Of a DNA stretch of 64,000 bases, positions 12,032-22,456 are shown in pieces (position 1 is the stretch's first letter; the number at the start of each line of letters is the position of its first letter). The DNA is from Pseudopyrenochaeta lycopersici (lineage: Eukaryota; Ascomycota; Dothideomycetes; Pleosporales; Pseudopyrenochaetaceae). Below the pieces are notes generated by a model. That model did no database searches and was not told where the DNA came from. It worked only from the letters and a program-made list of their open reading frames with translations. The stretch is from assembly GCA_003313425.1 (NCBI GenBank), contig NHZP01000007.1, positions 1,178,001 through 1,242,000 on the forward strand, read 5' to 3'. Position numbers and translations under genes: made by a program.

Positions 12032-12844
12032 CTAATCGGACTCATCGCCGTCGCCCATCTCATCATCCTCGTCCTTTTCCTCCCGCTCCTCAAGTGGATC
12101 CTCTGTCAATCCCTCCTCTACGACCTCCTCCTCAATCTCATCATCCTCAACCTCCTCATCCTCCACGTCTACTGTCTCCTCATTATCTTCCATTTCGCTA
12201 CCAGTGTGATGCTCCCCACCCACACTGCTCCTTCTCGCTTTTTTCGCTGCCGGTTCGCCGTCCTCGCCAGCCGCTGGATTGCCATTTGGCGTAGATGGCG
12301 CGTTTTCGTCTTTCGGAGCAGCAGCCTTCTTCTCTTCGCGCACCTTCTTCCGATATGTGTTCCGCTTATCGGCTTGTATGCTTGTGAATTTGGTGACTTC
12401 GGCCTCGAGGCGGGGGAGCATGAAATCGAACTCCAGCTCTGTCATTGCGTCGAAGACGTCCTTTGGCATTACAGTCTTCTTGCCGCTGCGTAGGGCATGT
12501 TCGGCAGCACTGTCCTATGTTAATGCCTGCGTCACCCATTGAGTATCTCTTGCGCGTGTGGCATACCATGATGTAATATAATTAACGAAGACGGTTGCGC
12601 TTTTGGACATTGCGAGCAGCGCATCTTTCTGAATTTGTGTATTCGGTGGGAGGACGCCTTTGCCGAGGCGCTGGACTATGGACTTGGGGAGGTTGAGATC
12701 CTGCGATTAATCATTAGCAGCGCTACGAACGGAGGGGGCGTGGGCGCATACTTCAACACCGAGAGAATCGTCTTTGGATGTTGACTTTGTGGGCGCACCG
12801 TCCTCATTTGAGACCGCCGAAACATTGCTCTTTCTGGATGGCAT
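12032..12844 (-). CDS. DPB4: Histone-fold protein Dpb4 (DNA polymerase epsilon subunit D / CHRAC-type)
   Basis: Dpb4 pairs with Dpb3 in DNA polymerase epsilon and with a second partner in the ISW2/CHRAC remodeller; both act on nuclear DNA. Three exons (12844-12752, 12700-12567, 12509-12032) give 234 residues. The histone fold starts right after the first intron: DLNLPKSIVQRLGKGVLPP, then IQKDALLAMSKSATVFVNYI, ending with KKTVMPKDVFDAMTELEFDF. This is the NF-YB-like fold typical of Dpb4. The C-terminal half is a charged tail, first Lys/Ala-rich and then almost purely acidic, as in fungal orthologues. The third exon was placed at the CAG at 12510 because it alone restores ITSCAAEHALRSGKKT in frame. 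An ACGCGT box lies at 12957-12962, 113 bases upstream of the start codon. Confidence 0.93.
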
Positions 12845-15596
12845 TGTGTGGCTCTAAGAGAGTGGATGTCACTGTTGGGATTGGGACATGAATTTGCGTG
12901 GGCTTCTTGTGCTGGGTGCCAGGACAGATTGTGCGGAGTACTTTTGGTGGACCTCGACGCGTGAAGGCGGGAAGGCGCGTGCTTAGCGTTGATCATGAGC
13001 ATTGGTGAAAAGTGGGCCTCGAAGCAACTACATACCGCCAATTAAACAACTACATTGAATATTTGCCTTCTAGTTGCGAACATAGTGTACCAATATAGAT
13101 AATGCCAGGCTATTCTTGTTTAGGGGTCTTTCTATCCTAGATCGTACTGTGATATCCAGCGAGTTCTCATCAAAGGTCTGGCTCAAACCACTATCAGAAG
13201 ATGAGATGGGCAACTCTGGGTGGGCAACTGATCTGCATCAGGGCATCACCCGAGAACAATGACCCTCAATGCCAACTCTATGTTCCTACTAATCAAATAG
13301 TCTCGTCCATAGTTGGAATGGAGGCGCAGACAAAACAACTACATCACCTCGACTCTCTCCATGTATGTGCAACGAATCCGCAATCCGCCACCTAAGTTGT
13401 CTTAAATAGATAAATTGAAAGGTGTAAAGAATATATGATTGTCGTAATCCGTTCAGGCCAGTCCCATTATCTTACACGCCCCGACTCATACGCCAGTCTA
13501 GCACTCATTGTATCTATATTTATAGAGGAACTCGCATACCGAGTTCACATAAGCTACCGCTAACAACGGTCTCTCTGCATTCTACCCCGTGTTGACTTGA
13601 ACATGAACCCAGCCCACGGAATTTACTAATAGTTCGATCTTCGAAGTTCGTCAACCGTGCTCCGAAGAGTTACGTCAACGTCTGTCAAGCAGAAGGATCA
13701 CAATGCAAGGTTATGCGATACTCCCACGCAGCGATGATATAATAAACCTTTGTCTGAGTAGAGTCTAACATAACTGATTGATACCAGAGGAGGAAGCAAT
13801 ATTAATACTTTGGAGCGGCTCAATGCTATGACTAATCCTCCAATGGCCTCAGTAAGTAGATTGATGATTCAGCGATGGAAGGTGGAACCGACAAGGAACA
13901 AGATTAATAAGACGAGATGGTTGCGGGTACAAGCAAAAAGATAGTTATCCAAATTGCAAGCAGCGCTCGAAATATCTTCATTCTCCTTTGCTATGATCTT
14001 GCATGGCACAGGGTCAAATTATGTAGGATTTCTCTAGGCAGTTTCGCGTCCGAAATCCATCGACCTCCAAATCTTGTCATGTGTGAGATACCCTGAATCT
14101 ATGTGATTATCTTTGCTACTTGTGTGAAATATCACACTCGCTATCGTCTGAAATACCCCTGCTTCGAGAGCTCAAGGCCCACAATATATGCGTGACGTTC
14201 GTGTCCTCTTTGGCCAATTGAGTTCCTTGTTTGGAACGGAAATGAAGCTTTACGCTGAAACTGTTTACAGGCCATGATGCCCAATGGTAAAAATTAAAAT
14301 AGAGCTGTCAGCAATCAAGGCTCACTCATGACAACCACGATTGAGCATCCCTGAGGTGATGTGGTCCGTCTTGGATGAATTCTTATCGATACCATGCCAC
14401 CTATCTTAGATTGACCCACTCCAACGGGTAACAGATCGTCCCGTCACGCTACTTTGCGTCCACATACTGGAAAAACTTTTGAACTTCCTCTTCGACATCT
14501 GGTTGAGTTCCCGTCACTCCGTGACATTCAGTAGATCGCGTGCGACATTTCTCATGAGTGGAAGCTCGCCTCGGACTCAAAAACAACGGGCAGACAAACC
14601 GTCGTACTCCACAGCTAGCAGGAATGTTTGCCATCACTCCGGCAGTCCTGGTAAGTCGGTCCGGGACGAACATCTTTGAGCCAGCCAAGACATCTCCAAC
14701 ACAATTCGTTCTCGAAGCGAATAGTTGTCCGCGCGCCATCGCGGAACGTGGCTTGGCCTGGACGGGGTCCCGCTTACTCTCCTCCTTCGAATCTTCCAAT
14801 CTCTATGAGATTTCCTGCTTTTGATGTCGTTGAAGCAGTTCGCTAACAGTGGGGTTATGGAGCTACATATTCCAGGGCTTTGGAATTCCCCTGGGCGCGT
14901 TTGGTACCTGCAATCCCATGTCAGACGGCCTGAACAGAGGATAGCGGGGTGAATCTGGGGTATCAGCGTGGCTTGATCGAGACCACTAGCCAAGAACACC
15001 TCGTCTCCTTGGCTGCATTGCGCCCGCCAACATTCGTGGAAGAAGAAAGAAAAGATTACCGTCGGAGCCTGACCTCGGACAATGTGTCAAGACCATGTTA
15101 GACGGTTCAGTAGGTTGTCGTCGCGATCATGAAGCCGGTTGAAATCAGTCGTGCTCCGTGGTCAACCACGAACATCCTTTACCATGGGTGTCTAGCGCAA
15201 AGACTAAGATACCTCAACAGGTATCACAGGAGTGACCGTTATGCCATGTTTCAGCGATTCCCCCGCCGAAAACATGGCGATGAGATGTCATTCACGCCAG
15301 TAAATTTGGCGCAAGCAGCTCGGCACATATTATAGAAGTGGATATCCCGCTGCACTCAGCCTCTTTCTCCAAGATGGGCTGCTCCTCTCACCTGCCCTTA
15401 TCACTATCGTCGTTGCATGCCCAGACGAGTCTTACACTCCTTGGCGTCGCTTACCATCCCGGCAAACATTCTCCCAACCCGGACTCGTACCGACACACTT
15501 GCCTGGCCCTTGAGCGAATGACCCCCACAGCTGCTCGGTCTTTGTTATATGCTAGCACAGTCCCTGCATTGCTGATCTCCAAACTTCTCGAACAAA
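12845..15596. other. Gene-free, partly AT-rich stretch upstream of DPB4 and the arrestin gene
   Basis: No gene is supported. The part at about 13040-14450 is visibly AT-richer and almost free of open frames. The part at 14450-15000 has a few frames of 116-121 codons on the minus strand without recognisable content. The last 250 bases are pyrimidine-rich and look like the promoter and leader of the arrestin gene; a 104-codon frame at 15338-15652 overlaps that start codon out of frame and is probably not real. Confidence 0.45.
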
Positions 15597-16964
15597 ATGG
15601 CAGCACCAGCACTACGACTTATAGTAGATGGCGACAGCAACAAGGTGTATAGGAAGGGTGAAAAGGTCACTGGAAGAGTGATATTGGTTGTAGAGGAGCA
15701 GGAGCAGGTCGAATCACTCAAAGTGGCTTTTGGAGGAAACTGCGTAACGAAGACGAGTCGACCGTTGCATGTCAATGGAAACAGTGACAGCGCACCATCC
15801 AGATGCGACTACGAAGAGAGGATCCGCCTATTCAACCGTGAGAAAGTACTGACACCCCAATCAACTCTCGCTCCGAAGAAGTATTCCTGGACATTCGAAT
15901 TCACATTTCCAGATTTGACGGAACAACGATATAAGAGGTTGATCCATGGCGCCAACTACCTGAGGGAACCGCACGAACTTCCGCCATCGTTTCAACTCAA
16001 GACCAGTGCCCCAGGAGGCGCGGCCCAAATCTCCTACTTCATACAGGCCAGACTTGTGCGCGGTGGCTCAAGAGAGATCAAAAGATGCAGACACGTACTG
16101 CGTTACCAGCCATTGTCACAGTTAGACACACCACGAGAGGCCAAAGTTGTTTCAGCCGTATTGTACGGCCAAAGATGGAAACCAACGAATGGAAAAGAGG
16201 ATTCTCGGACGACAGTCAACAAAGTCTTTTCACGCCGTTCTACGAATACCAATCCTCGAATCGTGCCATGCCTTTCCTATCCCGAGCAGATAGCGCCAGG
16301 GCAGCATATCCCGCTCTCACTCAATTTGATGAATACGCGAGATGTACACAATGAAGCCCAAGGCGAGTGCATTCTGGACTCGCTCTCAGTCACCATATCC
16401 ACATACTCGACTACTATGTGTGGGTCTACTATGACCCAACCAGAGGACGTCGTCTCGAAGCACGTTACTTGCATAGCCAGAACCGACATCAACAAGGCAA
16501 TGCCATTCGGCCAATTGAGGTCCCTGACATCGAATTTCCGTCTCATCGATGACGTGGAATGTGTGCCCACATTCAAAACCTACACCGTCACACGGCGGTA
16601 TGCTCTAAATGTCTCCATCGGCATCAAATATAATAACCAGCATTTCACCGTGAGATCGACGACACCCCTCGAGATCCAACCCCGCATGCCTCGTGAACTG
16701 TCACCCCCACCTCTGGAGCAAGGAGATGACATTGATCCATTGCCGCTCTACGCGCCAAGAGAGCCATCAATGGAGCTCGCACCGGATTATGAGTCGATAT
16801 ATGCGCTCTCGCGGAGCACATCAAGCGACAACTCCCTATCGCCCTCAGAATCGAGAAGTTCGAGTCTATTCTCCGGAGGATCGATGCCGAGTTCGGCTGC
16901 GAGCATGCCGATGAGCGAGATTGAGCAACCAGCCTTTGAGCGGTCAGTGGTGCAGACGACATGA
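15597..16964 (+). CDS. Fungal alpha-arrestin (ART-type trafficking adaptor)
   Basis: Alpha-arrestins bind plasma-membrane transporters and recruit the Nedd4-type ligase Rsp5, leading to ubiquitination and endocytosis. The product has 455 residues in one exon. Residues 5-180 are the arrestin N-terminal sandwich: LRLIVDGDSNKVYRKGEKVTG and GRVILVVEEQEQVESLKVAF, then YSWTFEFTFPD and LPPSFQLKTSAPGGAAQISY, which precedes the strand ending YFIQARLVRG. Residues 220-360 form the C-terminal sandwich (YPEQIAPGQHIPLSLNL and the strands to YALNVSIGIKYNN). An LPxY motif (LPLY, residues 382-385) in the tail is a possible Rsp5 WW-domain site, and Ser-rich sequence follows to the end, as expected for a phospho-regulated tail. 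The ATG directly precedes the first arrestin strand, which supports the start. The cargo cannot be told from sequence. Confidence 0.85.
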   Translation: MAAPALRLIVDGDSNKVYRKGEKVTGRVILVVEEQEQVESLKVAFGGNCVTKTSRPLHVNGNSDSAPSRCDYEERIRLFNREKVLTPQSTLAPKKYSWTFEFTFPDLTEQRYKRLIHGANYLREPHELPPSFQLKTSAPGGAAQISYFIQARLVRGGSREIKRCRHVLRYQPLSQLDTPREAKVVSAVLYGQRWKPTNGKEDSRTTVNKVFSRRSTNTNPRIVPCLSYPEQIAPGQHIPLSLNLMNTRDVHNEAQGECILDSLSVTISTYSTTMCGSTMTQPEDVVSKHVTCIARTDINKAMPFGQLRSLTSNFRLIDDVECVPTFKTYTVTRRYALNVSIGIKYNNQHFTVRSTTPLEIQPRMPRELSPPPLEQGDDIDPLPLYAPREPSMELAPDYESIYALSRSTSSDNSLSPSESRSSSLFSGGSMPSSAASMPMSEIEQPAFERSVVQTT

Positions 16965-18205
16965 AGGGAGTCATTCGAATTAGAAGTAGAGCAGCAAAGC
17001 AGCTAGGAAAACTCTTCAAGTTCAAGTACACAAAATGCAATATCAATGTTGCCACATGTCAAATGCTATCGAAATGGCCATATTTGCTGATGACCAGGCC
17101 GTCAGAAGATTAAGACTGCAGGTCTCGGGATGCTTCTCTCGCTACTAGTCTATTTCTTCTCATGCTACCTTAGTAGTCATTACTACTACGATTTGGGGAT
17201 ACTTGAGCTCTGCTTTGACAATCAATGACGCTGTGTCTATCTCACTGGCCCTCGGACCTCACATGTCGCATCCATTACAGGTTGCGGGATGGGTTTGGAC
17301 TAGTGACCTCAGAGGTAAGCGAATTCGGAAGACTGTGCCGTGAATGCCGGATGTAAAGACACAATTCGCGAAATTATGGGGAATGGCGATAAGTGTTGAC
17401 CTAAGGGCTGTCATTGGTTACCATTGTAGAACAAACGGTACTTAGGACGTTTGGATACGACGTTGAGTCTCGAACATCACAGTCAGTCAACATACGAACA
17501 GCTTCTTTACTTCTTTATCAGTTCCCCACTGCTATTTCTTGTGTCCTTCTTCCCTTCAACAGCCGACGCTTGTTTAGCATTAGCCACAGACACCCTGCAG
17601 CCGACCCAACATCATACATGAGGGAAAGCATTAAAGTTAGGTCGCAAAATCCATGCGTTCAATGATGTGCTCTCAACCATGCTATTAATGGTTATTTTAA
17701 AAGCGTCTTGCAATGCGATTACTTTGCGCTCCAGCTCCAGTACGATTGCCTGCAAAGGATTTAACTACGGGCCATGTAATTAATTGTCACATAAGAAAAG
17801 ATGATGAATCCACGACTCTGAGACACCAAACTGGTTAGTAAAAACATACACTCGGCATCACTATCCCTGGTACTGGAAGATAAGCGCTAGTACGATTCGG
17901 TCAAGCGGATGATGTCCCTTCTGCTGTGCTACTTCGAGTCTCTCACGACCCCGACAAATGCGGCATCAACAGTCAATGATCTGATCCTACACCCTTAGTA
18001 TTTTGATAGAATATTACCTAACTCACGTTTTACTATAAATTTCTAGCGCTAACGTAGATTGAAATTCGGATGTAGGCTAAGTTTTGAATGCCTGGACATG
18101 TGATACGGCTGACCATACAGCCTCATACGACCAAAGACGAATATAAACACATTTTATCAAGAATAGGATAGGAGAACTACCGCTGATTCACCAGAAGGTC
18201 CAGAT
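16965..18205. other. Gene-free AT-rich stretch
   Basis: No gene or RNA is recognised. The sequence is AT-rich compared with the flanking genes and its open frames are short, as is usual for repeat-induced-point-mutated or relic DNA in filamentous ascomycetes. It leads directly into the decayed HET gene, so the whole stretch from here to about 20.2 kb may be one degraded block. I saw no long direct or inverted repeats by eye. Confidence 0.4.
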
Positions 18206-19767
18206 ATGGCGTTACATTCCGATCAACTTCTCGCTAATCCGAGACACCAAACCGAACTGATCTGCTACAAGTGCTTGGCCATCACCATTCATCTACTTGC
18301 CGAGAAAGAATATTCGCGACCTCTCACCAGTCTAGACGACTTCCAAAGTTCCGCCAGATCGTGCTCAGCCTGCCACATGATGATGTCAACGTTGCGGGAG
18401 AGCAACAGGCTTCTATTTGACCAAGCCAGTGAGTTCGAAAATTACTCAGGGCCTTTGTATGACTCTGATGGTGGCACCGATATTGAAGACTTTGAAGGTA
18501 GGAAAGTTTATGTGACTTTGAGAGTAAAGTTGGCGATGGATCGTAAAGACGAAGTCACAGACGGAGAGTATTACAATCGCTTGAAGCTCGAAGCATCGCT
18601 TCTATTCAACCAAAAGCAAAGATATCTCGGGAGAGGGCTAAAAAAGTAGATAGAAGCGTATCTCCTTGCTCTCCAACGAGAAGGTATGACGATGAGTCTT
18701 ATCAATTCAGTCTGATAATTAACGAGATGGAGATCTAGGATCGAAAGCTACGTGTTCGTTACTAGGCCCTGACATCCGTTTAGCTGGAGACCAAAAAAAA
18801 AATTTGTACTTTGGCATGGCTACAGAAGAGAAGGCAGCATAAATCCCCAAATGCTCAAGAAATTCTGCCGCGCCGATTGCTTGATTTTAGCGACTCTACG
18901 CTTATCCGACTCATGCAGGTCGACCAAATGGTTGCCTCAAGAAACTCTTCAGAGCCAAGTGGGATACGCTACACTGCTCTTAGCCATCGCTGGGGCGCCT
19001 CGCAGCACCTAGTCACAACCTTAGCCTCCCTAGAGTCTTTGAGAACAGGTTTTCTTGATGCGCAACTGCCACGCACTTTTCAGGACGCTGTCGTGTTATC
19101 TCGCCAGGTGGGAATTCCGTACCTTTGGATCGATGCTCCATGCATCATTCAGGATAGTCCCGACGATTGGTTACAGGAATCTGAGAAGATGGGAAGTATA
19201 TTCCAGAACGCTACGGTTACAATCGATGCCCACTGTGCGAGTGATGATTCGGAAGGGTTTCTCTTGGATGCACTTTCCAAACCACGTACGGTACCATTTG
19301 GGAAGCGTTTGGCCTTGTCCAAGCTATGAGATCACGAGAGAGATATCACTAACAGCCGTCTCTCCAAAGAGGCTGGGTTTTGCAAGAAAGACTGCTGTCA
19401 TCTCGCACGATACATTTCACTTCTGGGCAGGTGTATTTTGAAGATGAGAATGGCATTGCAGATGAGCAAAATTCCCAGGAGCATTTTCGAGGCCGGAGAA
19501 GAGCTTTATTTCCTTGTGCTTGGAACATTTGCAACAACAACAAAGGCACGCATTCGTTCCTCCCCTATGAACACGATTGACCCCTGGGATTTACTAGAGA
19601 GAGAAACGACACACGTATTCACTCGGATTGGAGAAATCCATGAGTATGCAAACGTTGGAATCTATCTCGTTCGGTCACCAAAAGACCAACAGAGCTTTCG
19701 AAGGGTTGGCTTCGGACAAATTGACACCACCCTGGCGATGAATCTACGCGAGATAACTCTAGTATGA
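18206..19767 (+). pseudogene. Decayed HET-domain (heterokaryon incompatibility-type) gene
   Basis: Parts of a HET-domain protein lie in order but in different frames. The first part (18206-18649, 147 codons) looks like the N-terminal cysteine-containing leader of HET proteins (ICYKCLAI, CSACHMMM). It ends at a stop, and the next 160 bases hold further stops. The second part (from about 18784, ending at a stop at 19327) carries the HET core: LPRRLLDF, IRYTALSHRWG, LPRTFQDAVVLSRQ and PYLWIDAPCIIQDSPDDW, where families normally have WIDSLCIIQ. An intron-like GT-AG at 19291-19355 would join it in frame to PSLQRGWVLQERLLSSRT. That frame stops at 19578, while the expected ending (FRRVGFGQI) is in another frame, with far fewer residues between than in intact HET proteins. 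A functional spliced form seems unlikely. Confidence 0.75.
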
Positions 19768-22456
19768 CCATCTCATGTCTTTTTCAATTCCTGTGAACCA
19801 TAGTCACCTTAGTTCTAGATTTCCCACTGTAATCTGTTGTTACTGTCCTAATCACCTCCTGTGCTACCGCGTTGAAATCTAAAGCCTGGTGCTAAGAAGC
19901 TTTAAGTCGATGCACATGACACCAATAAAAAGGTAGAAACCAAGTATATCTAGCGTAGTATTATGATCTTTCAAGAAGTGATAACACAGATTACTGCACA
20001 TTGATCGGAGTTATTCTAGCAAGTTGAGACAGAGGATTGTAGTCGTGTCTGCTACCTAGCAGTACCAACTAATGTTAACTCTGTCTATTGAGAAAGCAAA
20101 AGAGCCGTGCGTCAATAAGCCTGGATGTCTTCGGAAGGACATGTCAGATCGATAGCAACCAACCGCATTTCTTACATGTCCGAAGTTCCATCATCCAAGC
20201 TGCCGTTGAGAAATTATGTTCTGCTGATTGCTTATCAAGGGTTCCCACTGTGGCTAAGAATGTGACGAACATGGCAAACCCTTGCAATGGAGAACCCTCA
20301 ATTCAGAATATGTGAAAGGCCTAGAAGGAAATCGAGATGTCCAAGTGAGGAATGGAGGCACGCGACAATCTAACCTACCTGCCGCAGACTGCCTTTTGTA
20401 TACTAGGTCTCTGAGGAGTGCCCCGAAGTTATGGACAAGCGCGTTACATCGGCTCCCAGCAAGTCCGCATCCTCCGGCAAGGGCTTCCGATAATGTGGCA
20501 TTAGTTCTGACAGCCACGGCGGTCGTATCACATCGACCTTGGACAAGTCCAATCGAGCAGTCATCCTCCTCGTATTTCTACTTGTCCAAACAGCGTAAGA
20601 CGTGATGCTAAGCTCAAACCCAGCGGGCAGTTCCGAAACCAAAGTCACCAATGCCACCGAGACTTCCCGTGCAGTTCGAGTCCGTCAACCGATGGTCATG
20701 GCAAAATCAGTGGTTACATCCACACGCCGGAACAGGCACATTGTTGACAAAACACTTTCCCAAATGCAACGTTCCGACGCGACGCGTCCGTCGTACCGTA
20801 TTTTCTTTCGGCAGGAGAGCCGAATCGACAATCCAGCCAGCCCAACCCAGCCAGCCTGCAGGAACCGAAACGAAAAGTACGCCTGTGGCGGTGCACTTCC
20901 CAGCTGAGCCTAAAAGTGACCTATCCCACATAGCTCCACGCCTAGCCTGATCAACGATCCCGCTCTTCCCCGAGAATTCGAGTTCCCAGGCATGCGCATC
21001 GAGGGGAAGCAAAGAAGAGAGTTTCGGGCCGAGGAAACCGCGACCGCGGGAGGGACAGAGAGAGGGAGACAAAAGTGATGAACTTCTTTTTATGCAGATT
21101 GTGCATCGGGCAGATTCTCGTGGACTGGAAAAAAAAAAGGCGAATACGCAGGAAATCCAAGCCCCAAACCAAAGTTTCGTCTCAATCTTGTGCTATCTGT
21201 CGACCATGTCCCTTGCGCCAACCACGACCTAATCGCGTTACTGCTACAGTCCACAGGAGAGGGGACCCCAGCATCTCCGATTCGCCTCCAATGCTTGATG
21301 CAAAAGCGCGCTCGACGGGCAAACCTCGCAGCGTAGAAGTTGGCGTGTTTGATTGAATGCAGGGCCCAGGGGCCAGTCTGTTCCATGGGCGGTGGCCCCC
21401 TTCCGCCCCTTTCGTGGCGTTAAGTAGCAACGTCAAAGACGCGCTGACGACCGGTAGGCCAAAAAGCAAAGACTAGGTTTTGGCAGCAGCAAGCCCCAAA
21501 CCAGCCTTTTCTGCGGCCCGAACGTTGCCATGATGCGGCGAGCTCGGAGACTTCGGTAAGGTCGGAGGAATTGCATCGTGATCGTGACAGACAATGCTTC
21601 AACACGTTTTCGTGGGGGGACTTTGGTGGACCAAGCGCGCTGTGAAGTTTGAGAATGTGGAGATGAGATGGAGAGTTTGATTCTTCTGGAGATCATCGGC
21701 TGTTCCATTTGCAAGGCATAACGTCGGGTTACAGAGTTGAGTTGGGCACGGGGTTGGGTTGGGTGACATCTCGTATCTTATTCGGCTCGCTCTTGCTCGC
21801 CCAGTATACGTCATGACAGTCGAACAGCACAAGACATGCAAAATGGCACAATGGTGAGTATTGTGAACAGATAGCCGTCGAACCGGCAGATCACTTCCAT
21901 TTAGAAATATGCTTATACGCGTCCCTGCCAATCTTGGGGTCAATGGCCCGATGTTGACTTCTTCGTCCAACCGCCCCCGCCGACACGTATCCAAGATAAT
22001 AGACACATTCCACAGAGCCTAACAGCCCAAAGGCATGCTCCTGCAGCACTATGAAAACATTTACGTTGAGAAAGCGTTTCGTGAATCCCTGCCCACCCAG
22101 AGTGCCCAAATGTGAGATTTTGACTCCGTGCCAACGCCTGCGCCATTAAATGTGACCACCAGCTCCGTATTATTATTACTACCAAAGGTGTTCGCTGTAC
22201 CCTGGTTTCGGATAGACCATGCGTTGCCGCAAACTGAAAAATGAAAAATGATAGGAAATGAGTGCGTCCTTGGTTCCCTTGGGTGTCGATAGATGAAGGT
22301 AACAGCGTGGGGAGAGATACTCTAATGAAATTTTGAGTATAGGGATAAGCAGAGGATACTACCCTGCCCATCTTCCAATGAGTTAACCGGGTATAATCAA
22401 GAAGTGGCTAAGGCGTCAAGTAGATGTCTTTTGTTGATGCATGTCGACCATAATGT
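19768..22456. other. Gene-free stretch: AT-rich left part, GC-richer right part
   Basis: From the HET relic to about 20.28 kb the DNA is AT-rich with hardly any frames. From 20.3 to 22.4 kb the composition rises and many overlapping frames of 60-143 codons appear on both strands, none with a recognisable domain. Short CCAGCC-type repeats occur around 20835-20865. The right end is the downstream region of the homeobox gene. No terminal repeats of a mobile element were seen. Confidence 0.4.
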
